A DNA stretch of 64,000 nucleotides, taken from NCBI RefSeq assembly GCF_901709675.1, contig NC_051090.1:10120842-10184841 (forward strand). Reading direction: 5' to 3'. Shown here piece after piece: positions 25,101 to 37,100 of this stretch; position 1 is the first letter of the stretch; each line of letters begins with the position of its first letter. Below the pieces are notes generated by a model that saw nothing but the letters and a program-made list of their open reading frames with translations, did not search any database and was not told the DNA's origin. This DNA is from Syngnathus acus (taxonomy: Eukaryota > Chordata > Actinopteri > Syngnathiformes > Syngnathidae). A program made the translations under genes and the position numbers.

Positions 25101-28100
25101 AGTCATGGGCGGGCGAAGAAACTCTGCTGGGGCATTTAGTGTCATCTTGTTGGAATTTTTAAGCTTTTGGTAGAGCGTTACTTGCCTGAGGATGTTCACT
25201 TACTACTTTCCCATTTCGCAGGAGCTCAGGTGTTATTTTTAGTAACTTTTCAGACCCTTCTTTTTAAACGGACTGGCCTTAAAGTGTGAATACGCACAGA
25301 TGAAACCTGCTGGGTGATCTTGTTGTGCCGCAATGGTGGAAGACAAGTAAAGATGTCCTGTGAAAGGTTAGAAAAGAAAGCCATAAATTATTTGCCGTGC
25401 GTCCGAGGCTGCTTGTTTTTCAGTCCATGCGGGCGGTCCGAGCAATAACGACGAGCGACATCTCCTTTGTTCCGCTCCACTTTCTTTTTGCGCTCGCATG
25501 TGGAGCAGCGGTGTGTTAAATCTGACGGCGCGGCTGTTTTTCCACGCCGGCGTAGATAATAAGTGAGCATTTGCAGCCAGCAGGTCCGTGAAAAAAGGAG
25601 GGCGGAGCGGGACAGATGCACCAGCTTTCCGAGAACGGATGCATCATGGGAAATTGGACTGCCATTTTATGTCTTGTTTTTATCATGTGATGTAAAAAAG
25701 ACTTTTTAATCGCTTGTAACACAAAATAATGTTAATGTAAAAATGGAAGCAGCTCTTGTTTTGACAGCCAAGTAGAGTGGGGGAGTATTTTTTTAAAATA
25801 GACGCGTGAAGGGTGTCTGCGACTGCCATTAAGGGTAAATCAGGTGCGGTGTAATGCGAGCATGGGCACCCCGCCCCGCTCTCTTGGCAGAACAAAGCTG
25901 ACGGCGCTGACGTCTTGTTTTTGATTGGAGGATTAAATGGATTTACTTTCATCACTTTGAAGGGCTTGTTTAATTAGCACATCATACTGCGCGTCAGCTC
26001 ATTTACGCTGTGCTGACATGCCACTGCTAAACCATCAAAGTCTTGTTTAAATAAAGATGACATGACTCGCAGGTGGCGCTATGGGACATACACAGTGTAT
26101 CGGGAAAATCTTCACTTTGTCTATTGTGTCAACCTAAGAGTGTTTTCACTGACCTCCGTCTCCCGTCTTTTCCTCAGTGAGCTTCCACGAATGCGACGAC
26201 AGCAGCGGCGGACGGAAGGTGCGGCTCAATACCGACAATGAGTCCGATTTCCACGTGAGCCAGGAGGGCGTGGTCTACACGGTGAATCGTGCGGGAGAAG
26301 GCGAGAAGGTAGCGGTGATATACGCTCGAGACTTTCGCACCAGACAGATCTGGAAGACGAGAGTGCGCCTTCTCGTCCAGCCCTACATGGCGGGGAGTGG
26401 ACAGGTGAGACTGACTATTTTACTAAGTGGAGAATATCAACTCAGTTTTCTTTTTAGACCACTTTCAAAACAACCACAGCTGCATAAACCATGCTGTACG
26501 TAAAGTTAAAATCTGACTTAAAAAAAACAAATAGAGGACTGCTACATAACTACAGGCAGCAAATACTGTACATTGAAAACAGTAGGGGCCCTAAAATTGA
26601 ACCCTGTGGTACGCAATACAACATTTGGGAAGAGTAGGCCTCAGAGCAACCAAGGCTAACTCAAAAGGTCCCGCTTGCCAAATTGGATTCAAAGCTATCT
26701 GGAGCGCCACCAATGCCCACCTGGTGCTGCAAACAAGCCAACAGAATACAGCAAACACTGCAGTCAGGTCCAACAAAACAACACACAAATAGTCTCCAGT
26801 GTTATTAGCTAGCAGGATGCCAATAAAATCTCAAAACTCTTAAAACCTCCGTAAAGTTCGGTTCATCCCAAAAAGATTTCAGCTGAGAGTACGTACCACT
26901 TTTTCCAGAATTATTGTTAAGGGAGGAGCTAAATGTAGCCTTGGTCGTTAGTGGAAGCTCTAAAGAGCCTTTGCCACATGCATTATTGCCCTGCAGAACT
27001 GAAATCATTTTTTAAGGGTAGAATTGTAAAATGTATCTTATGTCTTTATTACAGTATGAAGTCAAATGGCCAAATCAGGATGCTGTATTTTCTCCCCCAA
27101 GGGTGGTGTCAGTCATTTAACATGAACACTGCACACTTGTAACTATGCACACTACACTATAAAATCACAGCAGGCAGGCATTCGTTTGGAACAATGTTGA
27201 TTGCCGCAGACACAGCCAGCCATCTGTTAGTAGTTTGTTTTGCGCATAATGCTGTTAATAAGCGCGCATTTAGCCCATCTTTGATTGTCTCCTCTCGTCT
27301 AAACGTGCCTTGGAAGCCATCCAGCAGTGTCAACTAAAAGTGCTTGCTTATATAGTATATATCGCTTTTAGTGGAGGTGAGAGACGAAAAGATGGAAATG
27401 GTTAGAATCGCCTGACCGTTTCCTATTAGCCATTTCATTATACAATACAACATTATTTATATAGCGCATTTCACACCAGCTGGAGCTGGAGCCCTTTTAC
27501 ATATGACAATGGGACAACCACAAAGGCAGTCAACTGTAAAACAGTAAATTAAATCACAAGTTAATAGCAGCTAGCTGTTAGCGTCTGAGCCGCTGTTAAC
27601 TTTAATCACTGCCGATAGCTATTCCTCCTGAACATTCTCTGTATCATCCTGACTGTATTTAATTGTGCTTCTTTGCATCAAAAAGTTTGCATCAACCTTA
27701 TTCCTGTCTTATCGATCGGTGGTAAAACAAAGCTAGCTAGCTACACCTCCGCTAACGTAGCGCCATAGCAGTGATGTGAAATCTTCATACCTCTTTCATC
27801 TTGCTGTGTGTGAGTAAAATATACAACACAATGACAAAACAGTTGACAAATGATCAAAGTGGATCACTTTTTATTTTCCCACACTTTCTTGTGGCCTTAA
27901 ATTGTAATTATCGCACATTCATGGTCCTTTCCCCTAGGAATGCGTTTTTCATGCTATTCAACAAACGATTTTACTTTTTATACCCTTTTTATGAGGCTTT
28001 TATGATGGTTTATTCCCCGGACAACATTTAAGCCGGCCAGCGGCGCCTGAAAACGTCTGAGGTCAAGCGCCTTTTTTCTTTTTTCCTTTGTATTACGAGC

Positions 28101-31100
28101 CAGGGCGAAGCCTCAGGCGTCGCTTCTCGGCGTTGACCCGCCACCATGATGGAGCTGTGCGCTCATACACACACTCGCAAGCACACATGCACACGCACTG
28201 TGACAGGTGGCGGCCATTTATCAGAGGGGCAGTAATGAGGGCATTAATCCAAGCCAGTGCAATGAGAGCAGAAATACGTCCAGTACATTCAGTCACAGTG
28301 TGCGTATGTGTGTGTGCACATCCATGCTATAAGACAGTGAGTGTGTGTGAGAGAGGCAGATATAGTGCTTGTGTGTGACAGTCGCACAATGTGTGTGTGA
28401 AGAACAGCCTGTGTGCATGACAGACTACGTATATTCCAGTCAGCGTGTGTACATGTTTGACAGGTTGCCTGTGTGTCCCATAGCGCACGCAGTGACGCTT
28501 GTTTACCTTGTCTTGCAGGTGAAGCGTGGCGCCGCAACACTGAGTCAGCCCGAGTTGAAGACCAAGATGCTGTTTCCATGGCGCAGCAGCGGCAGAAGCA
28601 GCCCAGCGGTCGTCAGGGGCGACGGTGCTCTGCGGCGAGTCAAGAGGGACTGGGTCATCCCGCCCATCAACGTGCCCGAGAACTCGCGAGGACAGTTCCC
28701 CGAGGACCTTGTCAGAGTAAGGACGTGCCAGCTGACACCGCAAAAGTATTGCAACAGTAGCCTTCAAATATTAGAATGGCAAAAATTAATCTACATACAT
28801 TGACAACTATTAACTGTTGGTGTTTTTATTTGTGGGGGCAGTGTTTGTTCACGTAAAAAAATGAACACATCAGCATGGGAAAATCTTCTTTTTCCCCCAT
28901 ACGAACAATTTAATGCAGTCTGACAGTTGCAGCGATCCGAAAGTAAAAGCTGGCCCTGAGGCGTGGCGCTTAACCCTCGCTCCGAGCCTACACGCCGCCG
29001 GCCAGACGTACATTTTCATTATTCTTCACCCTGTGAGGGAAAACATCCTCTTTAAGAAAAAAATGCAACAGGAATTCTGACACATGAAAGCGATCCACTG
29101 TTGCCGTGGTAACCAACAGCGAGCCCTGGCGGACATTAAACCTTGGACGGTACATTTCGAGCTGGGCTTCACTCATGCAGAAAAAATATAATTCTCCATG
29201 TTTATCTTACACACAGCTTGGCAAGTCTCCGAGCGATCTTTGATCTCTGCTCGCTGTGCATCCCCTCAGCCTCGCTCCAGCAGTGCTTAACCTCCAAATA
29301 CCGTGCGTAGCCCTCAATGCCATAGAAGTGTAAAAATGGGCGGCCCTGGAAAAAATGATGAGGGCTGGCATGTAGCTTCACCTCTTGGAGTATTTCCATG
29401 TTTTTACTTTAACACGACATCGTTTCAGGCGTGACTGCAAGTGGCCCCGGGGCCCAAAAAGTTTAACAACCCCCGTTTTTGCGTCAGTCCATTCCTGTTA
29501 GACTCAAGCACTTCATCTGTCGCCCGCGTCTGTGCCGCAGATCCGATCGGACCGGGACAAGAGCTGGATGCTGCGCTACAGCGTGACTGGTCCCGGGGCC
29601 GACCAGCCGCCGACGGGCATCTTCATCATCAATCCCATCTCGGGTCAGCTGTCCGTCACCAAACCTCTCGACCGGGAGCACATCCCCAACTTTCATGTAA
29701 GTCCGCATTCATCCCAATATTAAGTTAGTGAGGACATTCTGTTGAAAAATTTTGAAATAAATAATTAATTGAAATTGTAATTTGTATTAATTAGAATAAC
29801 TAGATTTGAACTTCAAATTATTTTCACAATTGTCACCATACTCTTAACAGTTTGGGCTTATCCGGTACTTGAACAATATTATTATAGTACCGTATTTTCC
29901 GCACTATTAGGCGCACCGGATTATAAGGAGCACCTTCAATGAACGGCCCATTTTAAAACTTTGTCCATATATAAGGCGCACCGGATTATAAGGCGCATAA
30001 AATAGAAGCTATACTGCAACAAACTGAGGTTGACTAGGGTTGCGGTATGCATCCACTAGCCAATAACCAACGAGCCCTCTGTAAACAATCGCGTTTCTCA
30101 AACGATCTCCTATAAAATGATCGGAACTGACTAAAGTTCGATCTAACGCATTGGTACTACTTACCTATGTTTCCCTTCCATATCGATCCGTAGATTTACT
30201 CGAAACATTAACAGAGCAGCCTATTTTGACATGAAATAGCCTGGTGCGTATAGCAGCTATCGTTATAGCATTAGCCATCCGCAAATTCCCATGAGCCTCA
30301 GCTCGCAATCTCCCATGAGCCTCAGCAAAGTGTAAACAATCACGTTTCTCAAACGATCTCCTATAAAATGATCGGAACTGACTAAAGTTCGATCTAACAC
30401 ATTGGTGCTGCTTACCTATGTTTCCCTTCCATATCGATCCGTAAATTTACTCGAAACATTAACGGAGCAGCCTATTTTGAAATGAAATAGCCTCGCGGGT
30501 ACAACAGCTATTCGGTGACGCCCCCTGACTAGTACAGTTGCCGTAATGTTGGGAAGCGATGCGACCTTGTAATTTACTAGTCGTACTAAAACGTACTGAA
30601 ACATTTTGGCAGAGCACTGTGTACAACCAGTATGGATCAACAAATTCATCAATTGATCCATATATAAGGCGCTTTGCATTATAAGGCGCACTGTTTTTTT
30701 TAGTAAAATGTAAGTTTTTAGGTGCGCCTAATAGTGCGGAAAATACGGTACTTCTTGTTTTTGTTCTTCTTCTTACAAATTTAGTGTCAAACAAAATACA
30801 GTCCTGCCATCTTGTGGTCAACATTGGAATAACACCCAAAATAAACGTGGCTTGCTAGCGGACCAAAATAAATTCTCTCTCATGCTTGGAGATAAAAAAA
30901 AAAAAAAAAGATGAAGACGAAGTTCTCCTTAAACTCAAGTTTGACGACTTCATGCGCAAGTCACGCGCCTTTCCGAGAGACGAGCGTAACCTTTTGATGG
31001 GAAGCTGCGCGGTGGAGTGCAAATGTGGAGTCGCAGCAGGCACATTTGCATTTAAGCCGCTCCAACCATGAATATTCATGTGGCTGGATGGAGTTGTCAG

Positions 31101-34100
31101 AAAGTGCCAGCCGAGATGGGGCGCCATCTTTATTCATGAGGGAGAGGAGGCCCTAAACGAATTACTGGCTGAGGGTCGCGGGCCAACCAAACGCTTTAGT
31201 CATCATATTTGGCCTTTTTTTATTTCATTTATTTATTTATTTGCCAAACGCAGTCATCTTTCTCCTGCGCCACGCTGACAACAACAAAGCAGGCGAAGAC
31301 TAGCCAGCTAGGCGTCTAATTGGCCCGATGCTGAGAGTCGAGCGTTCGCACGGCTGTTTTGGACCTCTTTGATGCCGATGCTGGGAGACAAGGGTGCAGG
31401 GTCATGCTGATGCATGTTTTTCTGCTTAGAAAAAAATAACAGCCGCAGATTTACATCAAGCGTCACGGTAAACGTGAATAGAACTGCATGTCATTTACGG
31501 GAGATTATTACAGTAGCGCGAGGTGCCCAATATAAATTATGTTACTGATCGCGAGCAGAGGATTGCTGTGCTGCTGGGAAATCACGGCAAAGCAACTTTC
31601 CACATTCAAATGAATGGAAAAGATGGGAATCTGTTCCAGCCTCCCAAAATGAAAGGAAAAAACAATGAATGAATGAATGAGTGAATGAATAAATAAATAA
31701 ATGGATGGATAAATCAATAAATAAGAATTGTATAAATAAATAAAATTTGGATAAATAAATAAATAAATAAATAAATAAATGAAAAATAAAATGCAAGGCA
31801 ACATAGCTCGTTTTATATACAAGGTGCAGTACAAAAGTACAAAAAACGATTTAAATGTGCCGTTTTAAAAAGAGGGTTACAAACTTTTCTCGAGGGTCAA
31901 AGAAAAAAAATGTACACGAGTAAAATGGGAGCTCACAGAGCCACTGATGCTAAACGTAGCCTTGTGTGCGTGTTGTGCACAGTTGCGCGCCCACGCCGTG
32001 GACTTGAACGGCAACCAGGTGGAGACGCCCGTGGAGATTCACATCAACGTCATCGACCAGAACGACAACCGGCCTGAGTTCACGCACACCGTCTTCAACG
32101 GCTCTGTGCCAGAGGGCTCCAAGCCAGGTACACACACACACACGCGCGTGCGCGCACACACACACGCGTACACGTACACACGTTTCTGCTCATACTCATT
32201 GCCAAGTAGTTTTGTGGTCGTCATGTAGTCGTTTCAAATGTTTCAAAGATTCATTTTAATTATTCATATTTTAACTTAATGAGATTGTATTTCCAGTTCT
32301 GACAAAGTAAGTCAGATTCTCCTGTTTTATCTGATTCAGATCATTTTGTTTCCTACCTTTTTTTTTTCTAAGCACACTTCCTTCCTCCCCACAGGGACCT
32401 TTGTGATGACCGTGACGGCTGTAGACAAGGATGATCCCAAAACGGCCAACGGGATGCTGCGATACAAGATCCTGACTCAGAGTCCCCAAAGCCCGTCCTC
32501 CAACATGTTCACTATTAACAACAAGACTGGTGACATCATCACCGTGGCAGCAGGCCTGGACCGCGAGGTGTGTGAGTGTGTGTGTTGGGGAGACGGGTAG
32601 GTGGGGGTGGGGGGGCGAGCGTCGGCCATATGGAGCGCCCGCCTGTCAGCGTCTGTCTGGCCCGCAGTGCTTCCCGCAGCGCTAAAACAGATTGGGCCTT
32701 TTTTTAGTCATAATCCAACACGAGTCGAGCCGGCAAAATGTTGTCACCGTTCCGGCGGGCACGCCATTTGTCATTTGCATGCCGGCCGGGAGCCATCCAA
32801 AAGATGGAGACTGTGGTCGCCTGGCGATAAGTCACTTCATGACAGCTCAGGTGTGATACCTGAGGAATAGGATTCAAAATCAGAGGGGGGTGATTGGCGT
32901 GAGCCGCATCTTGACGCCAATCGTCTCCTTGTGATTAGCATGAAGGAGTCTCGTCATGTATCCCGGGAATTATTCTGCCTTTGGATTTGGTGGCATTGAA
33001 TTGGACTTGAATCACCTTATCTCATCAAGCCCGCTTGTGTTTGTTTTCCAGAAAGTGTCTCAGTACACGCTGATCATCCAGGCCACCGACATGGAGGGCA
33101 ACCCCACCTACGGCCTTTCCAACACCGCCACCACCGTTATCAGGATCACCGACGTCAACGACAACCCGCCCGAATTCACCACCGACGCGGTACGCCCCGT
33201 CCCGTCCCGTCTTCCTACGGGACCCGTTTCCTCCGCTAACGTCGCCCGCACGTCTACCGCAGTTTTTCGGCGAGGTCCACGAGAACCTGGTGAACGTGAT
33301 CGTGACCAACCTGACAGTGACGGACAAGGACCAGCCGCACTCTTTGGCTTGGAACGCCGTCTACCGCATCGTCAGCGGAGACCCCACCGGGCGCTTCTCC
33401 ATCCCTACCGATCCAGCCACCAACGAAGGGCTCCTCACCGTGGTCAAGGTGAGAACCCCCCTGGCGACTGCTCTGGGTCGCGCGGCGCTGATTTCTATCA
33501 CACCTTCCTCTCCAGCCCATCGACTTTGAGCTGACTCGCTCATTCGTGCTGAACGTGGAGGCGGAAAACGAGGCGCCGCTGGCCCGCGGCATCCACCCGC
33601 AGCGCCAGTCCACAGCCACCGTCTCCATCCGGATCCTGGACCTGAACGAGAGCCCCGAGTTCAGCCCAAATCCCAAAGCCATCAAGCTGGATGAGGGCAT
33701 GCCCGCCGGCTCCATGCTTGCCACTTTTACGGCGCAGGACCCTGACCGCTTCATGAGGCAGACCATCCGGTGAGAATCTCGGCTTGTGTTTTTTTTTTTT
33801 TTTTGGGTGCTCCATTGGGTCGCTGTTCTTTGGTCTTGATGTTTTACTGTCAGGTTTGATGTCTTAGTTGTGCTTTTGTAGTCGAGTTGTGGCTCTCGAG
33901 TGTGTTCTATATTCCCATTTCGTGACATCAAATTGGCCTGAATAAATCCGTCCGTCGTGGAGCTTTCACGCTCTCATATCTCGTCAAAGTTTTGCCTCCC
34001 GGCGGAGATAAGATCCTCTTAACTTTTTTTTCTGCCAATGTGATTTGGAAAGAAAAAAATTGAAATAAAACCCAGACCGGCAGTTTTGCCAGTAGGACGT

Positions 34101-37100
34101 CTGCTCCGACCGAGTGTTTGCTACAAAATGGAGTGCTCCTGTCTTTGTTGCCTAGCAACAGCCAATGGGAGGCTGGCAAAAGGCACACAGACACTCATCA
34201 TACTCGCTGCGTGATGCCTCGAAGGCTAAGGAAGCTTTGTGTCTGTTCCAAGTACGCATAGTTAGTTTGACAGTAAACTCCAACGGTGAGTTGCAGTAAA
34301 CAGGTTAAAGCTTCTTTTTAAAGAGAAAGTCGAGTCAAGCCAACGGCTCATGTGCAACCTTCTCCCACCAGGTACTCAAAGATGTTCGACCCCGCCAATT
34401 GGCTGGAGATCGACCCGGTCAATGGGCGCATCTCCACCATCGCCATCCTGGACCGCGAATCGCCTTACGTCAAGAACAACCTGTACAACGTCACCTTCAT
34501 GGCCGCTGACAACGGTGAGACAACCAAAAGAACCACAACGTTAACACACGAGGATGAAGTGTCCTGATGATTGTTTAACCAACAACATTGACGTTGATAA
34601 CATTAGTTGTGTTGTGTTAGCATATTAAGCTAACAGCAGCGTAGCATTAGTATATGGGGCTAATGCGTACCAGTCATTTTCATGTTGATCGCGTTTATTC
34701 GACCGTGCAGACGACAATGCTGCTTTAACTCACTCTGCAATGCTATGGTGTCATTTTTCCTGTTCCTGGCGCCGTCGTGTTGGTCTCATCCCATCATCCG
34801 CCCTCCGGAGACAACAGTTCTTTAGTGTCCATTGCCTACAATACTTGCTTTTATTCCAGAGGTTCCCAAATTCCTCCTCTGGTTCTGCTTATAATCGTTC
34901 TTTCTCGTCAGAGAAAAAAACAATTGTCTGTTGAAATTGGAAAATGGCCGCAGAGGAATGGAATGTCACAGCTGTGCTTCTTCTCTCAGTGCCCGGAAAT
35001 GCCAAATGACCAGCTTCATGAAATGCTGTGTGCGTGTATGTCTTGAATGTGTGTGTGTGTGCACGTCTTGTATATTTCGTTGTGCGTGCAGGTGTGCCCC
35101 CTGCCAGTGGTACGGGCACCCTTCAATTGTACCTGATGGACATCAACGACAACGCGCCACACGTCTTCCCGCCGGAGGTGGAGATGTGCGAGAGGCCCGA
35201 GGCCAGCGGCCGCGGCGTCAACATCACTGCTATCGACCCTGACCAGGGTTCCAACGCCGGGCCCTTTGCGTTTGAGCTGCCCACCCGCCCGTCAGATGTG
35301 CGACGCAACTGGACGCTCAGCAGACTCAGTGGTAAGTCATCAAGACTGTCTTTACAAAATAAGTGTTTTAGTGACAAAACATGAATCTCCATCATGTCAA
35401 AATCATCTTTATGTGGTAAACAAAACTGCTTTTCATGAAAGAAGTGGAACTCGCAAGCACGTTGGTCTTTGCCCCGGCAGGTGAGCACGCTCAACTGCGT
35501 CTGCGCGCCGACCCGCTGGCACTCGGCGTCTACGTGGTGGCCATCAGGATCACAGACTCAGGCAACCCGCCCATGTCCAACGTGTCGTACCTGCGCGTCA
35601 AGGTGTGCCGCTGCGACCGCCATGGCGACTGCGTGGACATGCAGCGCGTCATGGCCGCCGGGCTGGGCATGGGCGCTGTCATCGGCATCCTCATCTGCAT
35701 CATCGTGCTGCTCGGTAAAATTGACAAACTCGACTAGAACTTCAAGCCTGGATTGGGTTTCAAATTAGGGTTTAAAACTAACGTTGATCGTGTATACTAA
35801 GGCTTTTTTGTAAAAAAAATTTAAGTGACCTCTGACCCCTAACTCTAAAAATGACCGCGTATATAAGTCTTTTTATTTTAATCAAAATTGTCTTTTATTT
35901 AAAATCTGTAACACAAGAAAATGTTTAAAAAAGTGAAGCTTCAACTATTGGACAATTGAGCAACCGGGGTGGAAATAAGAGAAATCACTTCGATTTAACA
36001 CAATCGATTTGATGCGTGTTTAGTGTTGGTGCTGCTGTTGGGCGTGTGGATGAAAAGGCGTGACAAAGAGCGGCAGGCCAAGCAGCTCCTCATCGACCCC
36101 GAGGATGACGTGCGCGACAACATCCTCAAATACGACGAGGAAGGCGGCGGCGAGGAGGACCAGGTATTCGTTTGTAGTCCAATGAATACTACATTGGTTT
36201 TGAATGTGATTTTTATTTTTTACTTTTAATTTCTCATTTGAATGCATGTCGCACATTATTGCATTTCAAACTTTCAACGTGTTTCTTCAGGACTACGACC
36301 TGAGCCAGCTGCAGCAGCCTGACTCGGTGGGGGAGGGCGAGTGCGGCGCCAAGGTCGGCATCAGACGTCTGGACGAGAGGCCGCTTCATCACGACCACCG
36401 CTACCCGCTCAGGTCCGCCGCGCCGCATCCCGGAGACATCGGCGACTTCATCCATGAGGTACGCGCCGGCGTGCGCAAAACACTCTCCACGGCTTTCAGC
36501 CGAGGCTCGGTTAGGTTTGAAACTACTAGTCGGGTTTGAAACTGTGTTTTCGAGATGAGATTCTGTGGTCGCGTGTGTTCTGGAGCCAATCCCAGCGGAT
36601 TGCTAATTATTTTTAAACTCTTGTCACTAAAGAGAAGCCAAATGTAACTGCAACGTCGCATTTTTATTCATTCAAACGGGCTGAACCGATCTCACGACAC
36701 GTGGCGGCGCCGACGGTGCATCATCAATCAATCCATCGCTCAGAGCTTGTTTGAATGTGTGTGCGTGTGTTCATTGGTGAATGTGTGTCTGTGTGTTTTT
36801 ATGTGTGGAGGTTACGCTTCTTAATCTGCGGAATCCAAACAGGCACCTTCTGTCCGGTTTGACCCAAATCCTCTCCACTGCGTAATCTGGCATTCTTGCA
36901 CAGCGCCCTCTGATGTCCATCTACTGCAGTGGTTCCCAAAGTGGGCGGTACCGCCCCCCTGGGGGCGGTGGAAAGATCTGGGGGGGCGGTGAGGAAGAAA
37001 GGGGCGGTAGGGGGGCGGTAGGGGGGCGGCAGTCGATTTGTACACAACACGCCACTCTGGCCCAGCATAGACTACAAAAGCAAAAGCTCAGGTTTGTAAT

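Larger units (their letters stand above)
15732..26177 (+). other. cdh2 intron 2 (about 10.4 kb)
   Basis: The largest intron of the gene; a very large intron 2 is also typical of classical cadherins. It contains several CA/TG microsatellites, a degenerate GGTTTCAAATTAGGG-type repeat block (about 16660-17280), a hAT-like fragment near 19300, a perfect CTCF-core match (19268-19281), a hAT-type MITE (21873-22207), a fragment of a second dispersed repeat (about 23790-24075), and GC-rich patches (22330-22640, 25380-25980) that look unlike repeats. No exon was found inside it. Confidence 0.65.
29697..31982 (+). other. cdh2 intron 5
   Basis: GT-AG intron of about 2.3 kb. More than a third of it is a TA-flanked DNA transposon (29890-30748). 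The rest includes an A/GAA tract at 30893-30925, a non-repetitive patch around 31030-31150 with ATGAATATTCATG, and an AATA/GAAT tetranucleotide array (about 31664-31782). Confidence 0.65.

Noticed and set aside
33254-33931. 225-codon minus-strand frame across cdh2 exons 9-10
   Set aside because: Antisense shadow that also runs through two genuine introns; no domain.
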